DNA of 64,000 nucleotides from Herbaspirillum sp. Sphag64 (GCF_014192645.1 NZ_JACHYE010000001.1:564350-628349), one strand, 5' to 3'. Positions 1-9,585 are shown, counted from the first letter of the stretch. Numbers and translations: made by a program. Notes: generated by a model not told the origin, from the sequence alone.

Positions 1-74
1 ACACAACCGCCAAGGGCGAGCGATGCAACGAGTACCGCTACTGTCGCGTTTGTCTTGTTCATTACGTTCACCAT
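1..74 (-). CDS. Putative lipoprotein, N-terminal fragment (cut by window edge)
   Basis: Only the first 24 codons are inside the window. They read as a short positively charged start (MVNVMNKTN), a hydrophobic stretch and a lipobox LALGGC, so the product is probably lipid-modified at that Cys and anchored in a membrane. The ATG at 74 is preceded by AAAGGA at a sensible distance; a second in-frame ATG at 62 lacks one. Function cannot be told from the fragment. Confidence 0.6.
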   Translation of the reverse strand, partial: MVNVMNKTNATVAVLVASLALGGC

Positions 75-119
75 TTATCCTTTACTCGAATCTATTTTCT
101 CTCGCATGTCGTCACGACG

Positions 120-458
120 TTACTGCGGTGGAGGCTGGCCGCTACCCGGACTGTTCGGCACAACCTTCATCCAATTGCTTGGGCAGCTCTGTGCATAGGG
201 GTAGTACGCCTTTGATTCTTTGCAGTAATACCAGTAATTATTGGACTCCGCGTTTTGCTGCACGTACACCGGAGGTGCACTTTCAACGTAAACCGGCGGT
301 GGATTGTAATAAACCGGCGGCGGATAATAAGCTGGTGGCCCGTAATACCCGGGGCCCCACAATGGCACACCAACGAACACACCAACACGCGCCGCATTGG
401 CGCTACTCGCCAGCAGGCAGCCGACCGCCAGCATTGCCAGTATTGATAGCTTTCTCAT
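120..458 (-). CDS. Small exported Pro/Tyr-rich protein, function unknown
   Basis: A 112-residue protein with a clear Sec signal peptide (cleavage likely after SANA, about residue 22). A Pro/Tyr/Gly-rich middle with repeated YYxPPPVY-like units follows, and then a conserved-looking C-terminal block with two Cys (YYC...YYPYAQSCPSNW). Similar small envelope proteins with a YYC-x-YYPY-x-CP block are common in beta-proteobacteria, but no function is established that I know of. I use the ATG at 458 because GAGG lies 7 bases upstream; an in-frame ATG five codons earlier has no ribosome site. The two Cys may form a disulfide after export (inference). Confidence 0.75.
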   Translation of the reverse strand: MRKLSILAMLAVGCLLASSANAARVGVFVGVPLWGPGYYGPPAYYPPPVYYNPPPVYVESAPPVYVQQNAESNNYWYYCKESKAYYPYAQSCPSNWMKVVPNSPGSGQPPPQ

Positions 459-777
459 TTTCGCCTCTACCATTTGAAAACGACATCAGTTAATTGGCAC
501 CACCATTGCCAAATCAACAATATTCGAACAGAACATCAAATACATTCTGTTTAGTGATTTAAATATACGCAATAGACTGTTGAATTGACGTACTTGTTTC
601 AATTCGTAACCCAATTTAATAACGCCGTACATGGCGCTACAACTGGGACATCATGAAGTTTTGATGCGATCCCCAACGCGGTGAGGATGCCTCGATATTT
701 GCGTGCAGGAAACTGCCAACAGCATATTTAAAAGCAACCCGTCCCCTCTCCACGGGTTGCTTTATTTTATCGTTCTA
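459..777. other. Intergenic region between fumC and the small exported gene
   Basis: AT-rich, no credible coding frame on either strand. It must hold the promoter of the leftward small exported gene. It also holds a bidirectional-looking hairpin terminator at 731-763, just after the fumC stop. Nothing else was recognised. Confidence 0.6.
731..763. terminator. Intrinsic terminator after fumC
   Basis: An 11-bp perfect stem, AAAGCAACCCG (731-741) pairing with CGGGTTGCTTT (753-763), with an 11-base loop. It has T-rich sequence on both flanks, so it could stop transcription in either direction. It lies 15 bases beyond the fumC stop. Confidence 0.8.
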
Positions 778-2166
778 TTATTTTGGTGCAGTCATTTCGT
801 GCGGCTTGATCCAATCAGCAAACTGTTGCTCAGTGACATAACCCAGGACTAAAGCTGCCTGTTTGAGCGTTGTGCCATCGTGATGCGCCTGCTTGGCGAT
901 CTTGGCCGCCTTGTCGTAGCCGATATGCGGCGCTAACGCCGTTACCAGCATCAATGAACGCTCCATCAGTTCGGCAATACGGTCCTGACGTGCAGCAATC
1001 CCCTGTGCGCAGTGGTCATCAAAGCTATCCATACCATCTGCCAGCAAACGCACACTCTGCAGGAAATTATGGATCAATAACGGCTTGAATACATTGAGTT
1101 CAAAATTACCGGATGCACCACCAATATTAATCGCAACATCATTACCGAACACTTGCGCGCACAACATGGTCAGCGCCTCGCACTGTGTAGGATTAACCTT
1201 GCCCGGCATGATGGAGCTACCAGGTTCGTTTTCCGGAATGGAAATTTCACCGAGTCCTGAGCGCGGGCCAGATGCCAGCCATCGCACATCATTGGCAATC
1301 TTCATCAATGCTGCTGCAAGGGTCTTGAGTGCTCCGTGCGCAAAGAGAAGCGCCTCATGGCCGGCCAGTGCAGCAAATTTATTCTGTGCAGTCTTGAACG
1401 GGAAACCATAATGTTTTTCCAGCGCCGCAGCTACACGCTCACCGAATTCTGGGTGCGCGTTCAGACCGGTACCCACCGCGGTGCCGCCAGCTGCCAGCTC
1501 GCTCAGTGCTCCGAGCGTTGAAATGATGGCCATCTCGGCATGCATCAATTGTGCTACATACCCGGAGAACTCCTGCCCCAATGTCAACGGTGTTGCATCT
1601 TGCAGGTGGGTACGACCAATTTTGACGATATCCTTGAATTCTTCTGCCTTGGCTTCCAGTGTTGCGCGCAACTTGTGTAAGCGTGGAATCAGGTGTGCCG
1701 CAATCGCCATGCATGCCGCAACATGCATCGCCGTCGGGAAGATATCATTGGAGGATTGCCCCTGATTGACATCGTCATTGGGATGCACCTTGCGCTCTTC
1801 CCCGCGCACACCGCCCAGTAATTCCGAAGCGCGATTAGCCAGCACTTCGTTCATGTTCATGTTGCTTTGGGTGCCCGAACCGGTTTGCCAGACAGAGAGC
1901 GGGAACTCCAGAGGATGCTTGCCCGCAATGACTTCATCTGCGGCCGCGATAATCGCCGTAGCTTTATTGTCGTCAAGCTTTCCCAGGTCACGGTTGACAC
2001 TGGCACAAGCCCGTTTGACTGCCGCCAGCGCAACAATCAGCTCGGCCGGCATGCGTTCGGTGGAAATATGAAAATGCTCAAGTGAGCGCTGTGTTTGTGC
2101 GCCCCATAAGCGCTCACCAGGGACTTCAATCAAACCGAAGGTATCCCGCTCCATGCGATGTGTCAT
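778..2166 (-). CDS. fumC: Fumarate hydratase, class II
   Basis: A 462-residue class II fumarase that interconverts fumarate and malate in the TCA cycle; cytosolic homotetramer without an iron-sulfur cluster. The family signature [11 protein letters not shown] is present at about residue 318 and carries the catalytic serine loop. Other active-site blocks are also present ([34 protein letters not shown]). A GTG at 2181 could add five residues, but the GGAG that would be its ribosome site overlaps it and is instead correctly spaced for the ATG at 2166. The gene stands alone, with a terminator on each side (731-763 and 2261-2306). Confidence 0.97.
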   Translation of the reverse strand: MTHRMERDTFGLIEVPGERLWGAQTQRSLEHFHISTERMPAELIVALAAVKRACASVNRDLGKLDDNKATAIIAAADEVIAGKHPLEFPLSVWQTGSGTQSNMNMNEVLANRASELLGGVRGEERKVHPNDDVNQGQSSNDIFPTAMHVAACMAIAAHLIPRLHKLRATLEAKAEEFKDIVKIGRTHLQDATPLTLGQEFSGYVAQLMHAEMAIISTLGALSELAAGGTAVGTGLNAHPEFGERVAAALEKHYGFPFKTAQNKFAALAGHEALLFAHGALKTLAAALMKIANDVRWLASGPRSGLGEISIPENEPGSSIMPGKVNPTQCEALTMLCAQVFGNDVAINIGGASGNFELNVFKPLLIHNFLQSVRLLADGMDSFDDHCAQGIAARQDRIAELMERSLMLVTALAPHIGYDKAAKIAKQAHHDGTTLKQAALVLGYVTEQQFADWIKPHEMTAPK

Positions 2167-2260
2167 GTTGCTATTCTCCACAAGTCATTGGCCATCATGG
2201 CCGAAGCATCTCGTAAAGCTCTGGCAACAGAGAGGCTTGAGCGATAGGAGACAACCAGAA

Positions 2261-2306
2261 AGTATTGGGGCTGCCATCCCTGCTCAGGAAAGGCAGCCCT
2301 AATACT
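2261..2306 (-). terminator. Intrinsic terminator after the DUF3579 gene
   Basis: A 15-bp stem (2261-2275 with 2292-2306) with one G-U wobble, closed by a 16-base loop. On the minus strand it is followed by TTTCTGGTT. It begins 3 bases beyond the stop at 2309 and separates this gene from fumC. Confidence 0.7.
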
Positions 2307-2308
2307 TT

Positions 2309-2683
2309 CTATTGTGGCCGTGCAGCCGGATCTGGCAACAAACAGGCGTCGATGACTTGCAAGTTATTGTCTTTGGCGAAATTCAACACAAAGTGATAGG
2401 CCAAAGGGTCAAGTCCGCGCAGAGCTTCGTTGACCACAACGGAGCGGACACCGTTAATCAGGATCGGAAGTACATAGGGAGAATACTGCAAGTGGGCGTT
2501 ACGTCCGCCGGTACCCTCGGGACGGAAACAGGACATGACACCGCAGAGTCGCTCAGCCCAGTCACTTGGGCGGAACTGCTTCCCATCCTGGGTCAGACCC
2601 ATGATGATGAATTCCTTGGATGGCGCGTTGGTGGGTTTGATGGGATCAGCCATGCGTGCAATTCGTTTTCTAGCGCTTGCCAC
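2309..2683 (-). CDS. DUF3579 family protein
   Basis: A 124-residue soluble protein that I recognise as the DUF3579 family, found in beta-proteobacteria. The diagnostic block is FRPSDWAERLCGVM, followed by a middle with YSPYVLPILINGVRSVVV. No catalytic motif, membrane segment or signal peptide is visible, and the function is unknown. The start is GTG at 2683, which has GGGAG eight bases upstream; an internal ATG at 2653 has no ribosome site, so the longer form is preferred. It is monocistronic, with a terminator directly downstream. Confidence 0.85.
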   Translation of the reverse strand: MASARKRIARMADPIKPTNAPSKEFIIMGLTQDGKQFRPSDWAERLCGVMSCFRPEGTGGRNAHLQYSPYVLPILINGVRSVVVNEALRGLDPLAYHFVLNFAKDNNLQVIDACLLPDPAARPQ

Positions 2684-2794
2684 ATAAATGACTCCCTACC
2701 TGTTGGGTAGAGAGCCTACTTAACCTCAGTATTATATCTTATAGAAGACTTAAGACCTATTTATATCTGGTCTGCACACCATGCGTCTTGAAAC

Positions 2795-3751
2795 TCAGCC
2801 CAGCCAGACCGCCACCGACAGCAACAACAACAAGAACATCCACAACAACAAGGCACGCCAGACCAGGCCAACTGCGCTTTGCAACGTCCGCGGCGTTGGT
2901 TGCTCACCAGGGAAAACATCGACCGACTCCATTGTGGAATCAACTGTGGCAGCATCGGAAGGCAAAATACCGGCTGCCGTTTCTGCCGGAGTACCAAAAC
3001 GCACTCCCATTGCCCCACCACCGGCCGACAAAATAATCCCAACTGCCTCGTCGACCCAGCGATTGGCAAAATTACGCCAGGCATAGATGGCATCTTCGAA
3101 ATTGCCAACCACGGCAAATGCTGAGGCAGTGAATCGCGCCGGTATCCAGTCTATCCAGTAAAACGCCTGCTGGGCAAACCGCCCAAAGACTTCCTGGCGC
3201 ATATGATCCGGTTCATTCCAGGCACGCGCTAGATATTCGGCAACCCGATACATCACGGCACAGGCTGGACCAACCGGCATCAAGAACCAGAAAAATACAC
3301 CGAAGACGTGGCGATGCGTAGTGACGAGTGCCTTTTCGGAGGCAATACGGGAAATTTCGCTGACATCCATATCGGAAGTATCTTGCTTGATCCATTCCGC
3401 CAGAAGCGCCCTGGCGGTAATCTCATCACCGCTGTTGAGTGCAAGCTGAATCGAGGTGAAGTAGTGACTGTAATGGCGAAAACCCAGCGTCAGATACACA
3501 ATCAGGATGTTCCATGCCAGCGCTGCCAGCGGACTTATACGCAGGCAAACCCAATAAATCAAGGCTGTTGGAATGGTCAGCGCCAGCACGGTCGCGATCC
3601 AGCCCAGACGGCCATGTTGCGGATGACCTGCATTGAACCAGGTTTCAACCCGGGCTGCGAAGGCCTTGATCCCACTGTAGATGGGATTGTCCGCCCGCAG
3701 CGGCTTCATTTGTTCGATCAGGAGCGCAAAGAGTATGGAGAGAAATGTCAT
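2795..3751 (-). CDS. CobD/CbiB-family membrane protein
   Basis: A 318-residue polytopic membrane protein resembling adenosylcobinamide-phosphate synthase (CobD/CbiB), which attaches the aminopropanol arm in cobalamin synthesis. Visible signs are the N-terminal MTFLSILFALLIEQ helix, the LGFRHYSHYF region, a conserved middle with GVFFWFLMPVGPACAVMYRV, and a last hydrophobic helix at about residues 293-316. Related copies with no other cob genes nearby are common in Burkholderiales and may do something else; no cobalamin gene is seen in this window. AAAGG precedes the ATG at 3751. Confidence 0.8.
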   Translation of the reverse strand: MTFLSILFALLIEQMKPLRADNPIYSGIKAFAARVETWFNAGHPQHGRLGWIATVLALTIPTALIYWVCLRISPLAALAWNILIVYLTLGFRHYSHYFTSIQLALNSGDEITARALLAEWIKQDTSDMDVSEISRIASEKALVTTHRHVFGVFFWFLMPVGPACAVMYRVAEYLARAWNEPDHMRQEVFGRFAQQAFYWIDWIPARFTASAFAVVGNFEDAIYAWRNFANRWVDEAVGIILSAGGGAMGVRFGTPAETAAGILPSDAATVDSTMESVDVFPGEQPTPRTLQSAVGLVWRALLLWMFLLLLLSVAVWLG

Positions 3752-3911
3752 TAAGCGGCCTTTTTAATCACCGTGCACATGCCATCCTCTGCAGCGCGCA
3801 CGACATTTTTTACAATCAAACAAATGATACAACGGCATCAACATTTGCTGATATTTTATGTTGTCGTCAGGCGATATTACCGATTTGCAAGCAAGCATCG
3901 GTTGACGATAT

Positions 3912-4577
3912 TCAAGTCCGAAGAAAATGAAAAAGATTGCGCAACATGCCCGCAGTAGCGCCCCAAATGAAATAGCGGTCATAAGGCATCGTATAAAAGG
4001 TCCGTTGACCGACACCTCCGGGCAATTCAACGGTACGTCGCTGATGATGCTGACCATCCATCAAGAAATTCAGCGGCACCTCAAAAATCTCGGCCACCTC
4101 CCCAGGGTCAGGCACGACTTGAAAAGGTGGCGTGACGAGACCAGCAACCGGTGTGACGCGATATCCCGTACCCGTCAGATACTGCGGCAATGATCCGATC
4201 ACCTCTACATGATGGCGCGCCAATCCGATTTCTTCCTCGGTCTCACGCAAGGCGGTATCGACCGGCGAAAGGTCATGTAACTCCATGCGACCGCCAGGAA
4301 AACTGATCTGCCCCGGGTGATCTCTCAGATCAGTATTGCGCTTGGTCAGCAAAAGTGTTGGACCAGATTCGTGCAGAACAATGGGAATCAGCACGGCAGC
4401 AGGACGCAAAGCGCTATCAGTTTGTCGAAGCAGTTGTTCCTGATTGATTTCGGGCATCCATGACGGGGGCGCAGCAAAGCGCGCACGCAACCAATCCGGC
4501 TGCAGACGCTCTGGCGCAAGACGCGCCTCGCCGGCAATCGAGTCTATCGGAAGTTCCTGTGGATCAAACGCAGCCAA
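3912..4577 (-). CDS. Nudix hydrolase, CoA pyrophosphatase type
   Basis: A 221-residue Nudix protein. The Nudix box is clear (FPGGR...TALRETEEEIGL). As in NudL-type CoA pyrophosphatases, it has one extra residue between the acidic position and the RE pair. The preceding LLLTKRNTDLRDHPGQISFPGG block is also typical of that subgroup, which splits CoA into phosphopantetheine and 3',5'-ADP. The drawn start is TTG at 4577, with AAGG about eight bases upstream; no ATG occurs before the conserved core except at residue 38, so TTG is plausible but not certain. It follows the rplS terminator, so it probably has its own promoter. Confidence 0.85.
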   Translation of the reverse strand: MAAFDPQELPIDSIAGEARLAPERLQPDWLRARFAAPPSWMPEINQEQLLRQTDSALRPAAVLIPIVLHESGPTLLLTKRNTDLRDHPGQISFPGGRMELHDLSPVDTALRETEEEIGLARHHVEVIGSLPQYLTGTGYRVTPVAGLVTPPFQVVPDPGEVAEIFEVPLNFLMDGQHHQRRTVELPGGVGQRTFYTMPYDRYFIWGATAGMLRNLFHFLRT

Positions 4578-4604
4578 AACAACACCTTGGAAAGTAAAAA
4601 CGAA

Positions 4605-4630
4605 AAAGGGACGTCAGCAGACGTCCCTTT
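4605..4630 (-). terminator. Terminator of the rpsP-rimM-trmD-rplS operon
   Basis: An 11-bp perfect stem, AAAGGGACGTC (4605-4615) with GACGTCCCTTT (4620-4630), and a 4-base loop. On the minus strand it is followed by TTCGTTTTTACTTT. It lies 40 bases past the rplS stop. Confidence 0.85.
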
Positions 4631-4670
4631 CACATGCACTTGCGTGCCTGCATCTAGCGCAGCAAGAAGA

Positions 4671-5054
4671 TTACGCTTCAGCCTTGGCAGTGCCACGACG
4701 GTTAGGCAGCTTCTCCTTGATACGTGCCGACTTACCGGAACGTTCACGCAGATAATACAGCTTGGCACGACGAACATCACCGCGACGCTTGACTTCGATC
4801 GAAGCGATCAATGGCGAGTACAACTGGAATGTACGCTCAACGCCTTCGCCAGAAGAAATCTTGCGGACGATGAAGTTGGAGTTCAAACCACGATTGCGAC
4901 GGGAAATCACGACGCCTTCGTAAGCCTGAGCACGCTTACGCGTACCCTCAACTACATTGACGCTGACGATGACGGTATCGCCTGGCGCAAAGTCAGGGAT
5001 GTTCTTCGCCAGACGGGCGATTTCTTCTTGCTCTAATTGTTGGATCAGATCCAT
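4671..5054 (-). CDS. rplS: 50S ribosomal protein L19
   Basis: 127 residues, normal length for L19, which sits at the interface between the ribosomal subunits. Recognisable blocks are [52 protein letters not shown] and [17 protein letters not shown]. It is the last gene of the classic operon rpsP-rimM-trmD-rplS. GGAG lies six to seven bases before the ATG. A strong terminator follows at 4605-4630. There are 135 bases between trmD and this gene with no recognisable feature. Confidence 0.97.
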   Translation of the reverse strand: MDLIQQLEQEEIARLAKNIPDFAPGDTVIVSVNVVEGTRKRAQAYEGVVISRRNRGLNSNFIVRKISSGEGVERTFQLYSPLIASIEVKRRGDVRRAKLYYLRERSGKSARIKEKLPNRRGTAKAEA

Positions 5055-5189
5055 TTTTTACTCCAGAAACCATCTTGCCGGCGCTCCTTGAAAACAATAC
5101 GAAACCGCACTGTCAACATCTATGCCCGGTAGAGGATGGGGATTTATCAACAGGCCTCGCCTTCATGGCTCAGCCTGCACTCACTACGA

Positions 5190-5936
5190 CTACAAACTAC
5201 TTAAAAACTGCTCATCGGCACGTGACAACAGCTTGTCCTGACGCGCTCTGAGAATCAGATCAGGGCGCTTCTTCGCCGTTGCCTCAAGGGCACGCTGGCG
5301 CCGCCATTTTTCGATCTCGGCGTGGTGACCACCCAGCAACACCGGCGGTACTACCGCACCTTCATATTCTTCAGGTCGGGTGTAATGCGGGCAATCAAGC
5401 AAACCGTTGACGAAACTATCTTCAACCGCCGACGCACCGTCATTGAGCACACCAGGCAGTTGCCGAATCACGGCATCCATCAAGGCCATAGCAGGTAATT
5501 CCCCACCCGAGAGCACAAAATCACCGAGACTGATCTCTTCGTCTACCTGACTATCAAGCAAACGCTGGTCAATCGCCTCGTAACGACCGCATAACAACAC
5601 CACACCCGGCTCTTGCACAAATTGCATGACACGACGATGGCTCAAAGCCTTGCCCTGCGGCGAAAGGTAAACCACTTTCGGCACAGGGAAACCCAGATCA
5701 ACCTGACGCTGACGTGCGGCATCAAGGCCAAGGTGAAGCGGCTTGGCCAACATCACCATACCGGGCCCACCGCCATAAGGGCGATCATCGACTGTGCGGT
5801 GATTGTCAGTCGTGAAATCACGCGGATTCCACAAGGACAAACCCCATTTCTTTTGCTCAAACGCACGTCGCGTTACGCCTGACTGCGTTAAAGCAGAAAA
5901 CATTTCAGGAAAGAGCGTGATGACATCAAATTGCAT
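5190..5936 (-). CDS. trmD: tRNA (guanine37-N1)-methyltransferase
   Basis: A 248-residue SPOUT methyltransferase that methylates G37 next to the anticodon using S-adenosylmethionine, which prevents frameshifting. It begins [13 protein letters not shown] as the family does. It carries the [13 protein letters not shown] loop, the knotted SAM site LSPQGK...[12 protein letters not shown], and [17 protein letters not shown]. The usual CGRYEGID appears here as CGRYEAID, a small Gly-to-Ala change. It lies 35 bases after rimM, with GAGG before the ATG. Confidence 0.97.
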   Translation of the reverse strand: MQFDVITLFPEMFSALTQSGVTRRAFEQKKWGLSLWNPRDFTTDNHRTVDDRPYGGGPGMVMLAKPLHLGLDAARQRQVDLGFPVPKVVYLSPQGKALSHRRVMQFVQEPGVVLLCGRYEAIDQRLLDSQVDEEISLGDFVLSGGELPAMALMDAVIRQLPGVLNDGASAVEDSFVNGLLDCPHYTRPEEYEGAVVPPVLLGGHHAEIEKWRRQRALEATAKKRPDLILRARQDKLLSRADEQFLSSL

Positions 5937-5971
5937 ACAACACCTCTTACCCTCTTGGATGGCTAGAAGAC

Positions 5972-6559
5972 TTAATAGTCTAGCCCCCAGTCAACCAGAA
6001 TCTTTTTCTCGGTTAGGGCAACCGTTTTGACAAACTGATCAACAAAAGGAATCAACGTTTCAGCAACAGTTTTGCTGCCGGCGGCGGACTGCGACGCATC
6101 TGCACCGGTATCTGAAACGACATCTCGCACAACCCTAAGAATCGGATGCGCGCCGTTGTCCATCAAATCAGCAACCACGCCCAGAGACTCGCCCTGTATA
6201 TTTTCAACCGCCAGGCCGATCAGATCGACCCAGTAAAATTCACCGTCTGACAAAGCAGGAAAGTGGCTGCGCGATATCTGCACCACAGCACCTTTCAGTG
6301 CTTCTGCAGCATCACGACCAGCCACTCCCATCAACCTAGCGACCACATCACCGCTGTGGTCCTTGGCCTGCATCATCTCGACGTCGCGCAATTCCGGCTT
6401 ATCCAGCCACCAGGTTTTTGCACCCAGCAATGCATCTGCATCTGCCGAATAAGGTTTGACCCGCACCCAACCCTGAATACCATAGGCACCAGAAATATAA
6501 CCGACCGTGACCAGATCCGAAGGAACTGAAACACCAGCCGCAGATTGTGTAGATTGCAT
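5972..6559 (-). CDS. rimM: Ribosome maturation factor RimM
   Basis: A 195-residue 30S assembly factor that binds S19/head-domain intermediates. The N-terminal RimM barrel ([20 protein letters not shown]) is followed by a PRC-barrel domain with [12 protein letters not shown] and the usual end ILVDWGLDY. The start is the ATG at 6559; a TTG one codon upstream would give a spurious extra residue. Between the two domains is an unusually Ala/Ser-rich insertion ([16 protein letters not shown]) before the final IPFVDQFV block, which probably forms a flexible loop. It lies 51 bases after rpsP. Confidence 0.96.
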   Translation of the reverse strand: MQSTQSAAGVSVPSDLVTVGYISGAYGIQGWVRVKPYSADADALLGAKTWWLDKPELRDVEMMQAKDHSGDVVARLMGVAGRDAAEALKGAVVQISRSHFPALSDGEFYWVDLIGLAVENIQGESLGVVADLMDNGAHPILRVVRDVVSDTGADASQSAAGSKTVAETLIPFVDQFVKTVALTEKKILVDWGLDY

Positions 6560-6610
6560 CAAACCTGACTAACTAATTCACTTGCAGCACGAAACGATAC
6601 GATCTTGCAA

Positions 6611-6871
6611 TTAGGCAGCTGGAGCTGCTTTTTTGCCAGATTCGCTGACCAGACGTGCAACTGTTGGCGACAGTTGTGCGCCAACTCCTTGCCAGTGCGC
6701 CAGACGGTCCTGAGCGATACGGAACGATTCTTCCTTGCCGGAAGCGACTGGGTTGTAAAAACCCAGACGTTCGATAAAGCGACCATCGCGACGATTGCGC
6801 GAATCAGTTGCAACGATGTTGAAAAATGGGCGCTTCTTGGCGCCTCCACGAGCTAAACGAATAACGACCAT
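6611..6871 (-). CDS. rpsP: 30S ribosomal protein S16
   Basis: 86 residues, standard length. It begins [20 protein letters not shown] and contains [19 protein letters not shown], both diagnostic. The frame stays open upstream for 23 more codons, but the ATG at 6871 has GGAACC eight bases away and matches the family start. First gene of the rpsP operon. A near-consensus promoter is visible just upstream (6911-6940). Confidence 0.97.
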   Translation of the reverse strand: MVVIRLARGGAKKRPFFNIVATDSRNRRDGRFIERLGFYNPVASGKEESFRIAQDRLAHWQGVGAQLSPTVARLVSESGKKAAPAA

Positions 6872-6910
6872 AATGGTTCCAAAAAGTGTTCGAACACGGA
6901 AAAGCTGGCG

Positions 6911-6940
6911 ATTATAGCGCAAAAACACGCCAAAACGCAA
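6911..6940 (-). promoter_or_regulatory. Sigma-70 promoter of the rpsP operon
   Basis: On the minus strand TTGCGT (6940-6935) is followed after 18 bases by a perfect TATAAT (6916-6911). The start codon of rpsP lies about 40 bases downstream of the -10 box. This fits the high expression expected for a ribosomal-protein operon. Confidence 0.7.
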
Positions 6941-7137
6941 GCACGATAAGGGTTGCGCCAGCTTCGGCGATCATACCTTGCATGATGACACCATACTGCT
7001 GCCCGCTTATCCTCGACATACCATGCCTAGCCGGAACTTGCGGCCTATGTAGTAAATCGGCGCAACGCAGTTTTTTTACAACATCAGTCGAGTTGAATGC
7101 TAAATTGCCTACACTCTTGCAACCAATAAAGTGCCCA

Positions 7138-7554
7138 ATGACAACTTCGCACCGCAACAAGACGCTAGCCACCCTTCTCGCTGCCGTCCTTGGAGGGATC
7201 GGCCTGCATCGCTTCTATCTATATGGAAAAAACGACTGGCTAGCCTGGCTGCGTGCTGCGAGCCTCCCAGTCTCAGGATTAGCGATCTTAATACTAAGCA
7301 ATGCGCAACCACTGTTCGCAGGGCTATTATTTGTTCTGTCGATCTTGGTTGGCTTCGCAGAAGCGCTCAAAATTGGCCTGACTCCGGATGAACAATGGGA
7401 TGCCAAACACAATCCAAGCTCTGAAAAAAAATCAGAGTCGCACTGGATACTGGCACTGATCCTGGTATTGACAGTGGCCATCGGTGCCACCGCCATCATC
7501 GCATTCATGGCGCGTAGCTTCGACCTGCTCTATACAGGCGGCGCCTACGGTTGA
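7138..7554 (+). CDS. TM2-domain-like membrane protein
   Basis: A 138-residue protein whose start (KTLATLLAAVLGGIGLHRFYLYG) matches the TM2 family pattern of a helix, a Gly-rich turn and HRFYLG. Four hydrophobic segments are seen, at about residues 9-28, 34-53, 58-76 and 103-124. A short charged cytosolic loop (NPSSEKKSESH) separates the third and fourth. The function of bacterial TM2 proteins is poorly known. I chose the ATG at 7138 because it begins the conserved helix; the ribosome site there is weak. It is divergent from rpsP and monocistronic. Confidence 0.75.
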   Translation: MTTSHRNKTLATLLAAVLGGIGLHRFYLYGKNDWLAWLRAASLPVSGLAILILSNAQPLFAGLLFVLSILVGFAEALKIGLTPDEQWDAKHNPSSEKKSESHWILALILVLTVAIGATAIIAFMARSFDLLYTGGAYG

Positions 7555-7631
7555 ACCCGAGGCGCAATAGATTTCACACTTACAACATTAACAGGGCGAG
7601 TTGCACACTCGCCCTGCAAAACCGACCAAGA

Positions 7632-9434
7632 TCAGAATTGATCTTCCGTCAACGCCAGCACGCCAGCACTTCCCTCAACAATAGCTGCCTGCAGTGAAAC
7701 TGCCTGTGTCAGGATGTGGTCAGCGTAAAACCGCGCGGTGACAATTTTCGCCTTGTAGAATGATGCATCACCATCGCCTGCTTGCAACTTACCGGCAGCC
7801 ACCAACGCTGCGCGCGCCATTTGCCAGCCACCCAGCACCACGCCAGAGAGTTTCAGATAAGGTACGCTACCAGCGAAAACACCTTTGATGTCAGCCTTGA
7901 AGTTGGCAACAACATAAGCGACCACAGCCTCAAACGAGGAAGCCGCATCTGCCAGGCGCTTGCGAATGACCTCCAGATCCTGAGCGTAGGAACCTGAATC
8001 GATTGCAGCGAGCTGGGCTTCCGTCGCACGCATCTGCTCGATCAGGTCACGCGCAACAGCACCTCCATCACGTACCGTCTTGCGACCAACCAGGTCATTG
8101 GCCTGAATTGCCGTGGTGCCTTCATAAATCGGCAAAATACGCGCATCACGGTAGTACTGCGCGGCACCTGTTTCCTCGATGAAGCCCATACCACCATGGA
8201 CCTGAACACCGGTTGAGGTGACATCCACCGAGACTTCGGTCGACCAGCCTTTGACGATGGGGACCAGGAATTCATAGCAAGCCTGATTCGCCTTGCGGGT
8301 TGCCTCATCAGCGTGGTGATGACCAGCATCGGAAGCCGCTGCAGCAACATAGGCCAAGGCACGGGCAGCCTCAACCTGGGCACGCATCGACATCAACATG
8401 CGACGCACATCGGGCTGATGAATGATAGTGACAGCACCGGCCGAACCAGCCAGATCGCGCGACTGGAGGCGGTCCTTGGCATACGCCACTGCTTTTTGGT
8501 AAGCACGCTCAGCAACAGCGATACCCTGCATGCCAACAGCAAAGCGCGCAGCGTTCATCATGATGAACATATATTCGAGGCCGCGGTTTTCCTCCCCGAC
8601 CAGCATACCGGTGGCGCCGCCATGGTCTCCAAACTGCAACACGGCTGTCGGGCTCGCCTTGATACCCAGTTTGTGCTCGATCGACACGCAATGAACATCA
8701 TTGCGCGCCCCCAACGATCCATCAGCATTCACCAGGAACTTGGGCACAATAAACAGGGAGATACCCTTGACTCCCTCAGGAGCATCAGGCGTACGAGCCA
8801 AGACCAGATGGACAATATTCTCGGCCATATCATGCTCACCAAAGGTGATGAAAATCTTGGTTCCGGAAATCTTGTAGGTACCATCACCCTGCGGCACCGC
8901 CCGTGTTCGTACCAGCGCCAGATCAGAGCCGGCCTGTGGCTCGGTCAGATTCATTGTGCCAGTCCATTTGCCGGAGATGAAATTCTCCAGATAGGTCTTT
9001 TTTTGCTCATCACTACCTGCGGTCATCAAGGCTTCGATGGTGCCGTCCGTCAGCAACGGGCACAACGCAAACGAGAGATTGGCAGAATTGAGCATTTCGA
9101 TACAGGGAGTTGCCACCAACTTGGGCAAGCCCTGGCCACCGAATTCGACTGGATGTTGCACGCCTTGCCAGCCAGCGTCGGCAAACTGCCTGAACGCCTC
9201 CTTAAAGCCTTTACTGGTCGTGACTTTGCCGTCGTGCCAAAAACTGGGCTCCTTGTCCGCAGAGTGATTCAGTGGCGCAATCACTTCACCACAAAACTTG
9301 GCGTTTTCTTCCAGAATTGCCTCGACCGTTTCCGGCGTCGCATCCTCGCAGTTTGGCAATGCATTGACTGCCGACAAACCAGCCAGTTCGTTCATGACGA
9401 ACAACATGTCTTTCAATGGTGCAACGTAGCTCAT
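7632..9434 (-). CDS. Acyl-CoA dehydrogenase, large (DmdC-like) type
   Basis: A 600-residue FAD enzyme of the long acyl-CoA dehydrogenase subfamily that includes 3-methylthiopropanoyl-CoA dehydrogenase (DmdC). It introduces a trans-2 double bond into an acyl-CoA and passes electrons to ETF. Visible are the N-terminal MSYVAPLKDMLFVMNEL block, the FAD/substrate region GTMNLTEPQAGSDLALVRT, and YEGTTAIQANDLVGRK near residue 440 with the catalytic-base Glu. The extra C-terminal domain of this subfamily is present. AGGAG precedes the ATG. It lies directly downstream of etfBA on the same strand, with a hairpin between them. Whether it acts on fatty acyl-CoA or methylthiopropanoyl-CoA cannot be decided from sequence alone. 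Confidence 0.93.
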   Translation of the reverse strand: MSYVAPLKDMLFVMNELAGLSAVNALPNCEDATPETVEAILEENAKFCGEVIAPLNHSADKEPSFWHDGKVTTSKGFKEAFRQFADAGWQGVQHPVEFGGQGLPKLVATPCIEMLNSANLSFALCPLLTDGTIEALMTAGSDEQKKTYLENFISGKWTGTMNLTEPQAGSDLALVRTRAVPQGDGTYKISGTKIFITFGEHDMAENIVHLVLARTPDAPEGVKGISLFIVPKFLVNADGSLGARNDVHCVSIEHKLGIKASPTAVLQFGDHGGATGMLVGEENRGLEYMFIMMNAARFAVGMQGIAVAERAYQKAVAYAKDRLQSRDLAGSAGAVTIIHQPDVRRMLMSMRAQVEAARALAYVAAAASDAGHHHADEATRKANQACYEFLVPIVKGWSTEVSVDVTSTGVQVHGGMGFIEETGAAQYYRDARILPIYEGTTAIQANDLVGRKTVRDGGAVARDLIEQMRATEAQLAAIDSGSYAQDLEVIRKRLADAASSFEAVVAYVVANFKADIKGVFAGSVPYLKLSGVVLGGWQMARAALVAAGKLQAGDGDASFYKAKIVTARFYADHILTQAVSLQAAIVEGSAGVLALTEDQF

Positions 9435-9546
9435 CTCAACTCCTGATCCTCAAAACGAAATTTTTTTGCGCCGTCCAGCACGCAGATATCGTGCAGTCTT
9501 TCGCTGCACTATGCCAAATCATTCAGCATTGATATTCGAAACAATT

Positions 9547-9570
9547 CGGCCCTGTCAGAAGACAGGGCCG
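9547..9570 (-). terminator. Hairpin between etfA and the acyl-CoA dehydrogenase gene
   Basis: A perfect 10-bp GC-rich stem CGGCCCTGTC/GACAGGGCCG with a 4-base loop, 15 bases past the etfA stop. On the minus strand only a weak T-rich tail (GAATTGTTTC) follows, so it may attenuate or stabilise the transcript rather than end it fully. Confidence 0.55.
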
Positions 9571-9585
9571 TTGCTGAGAGAGTGA

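Noticed and set aside
8313-9446. Long plus-strand open frame inside the acyl-CoA dehydrogenase gene
   Set aside because: Shadow of a well-supported gene on the other strand; its composition is that of antisense translation and no family is matched.
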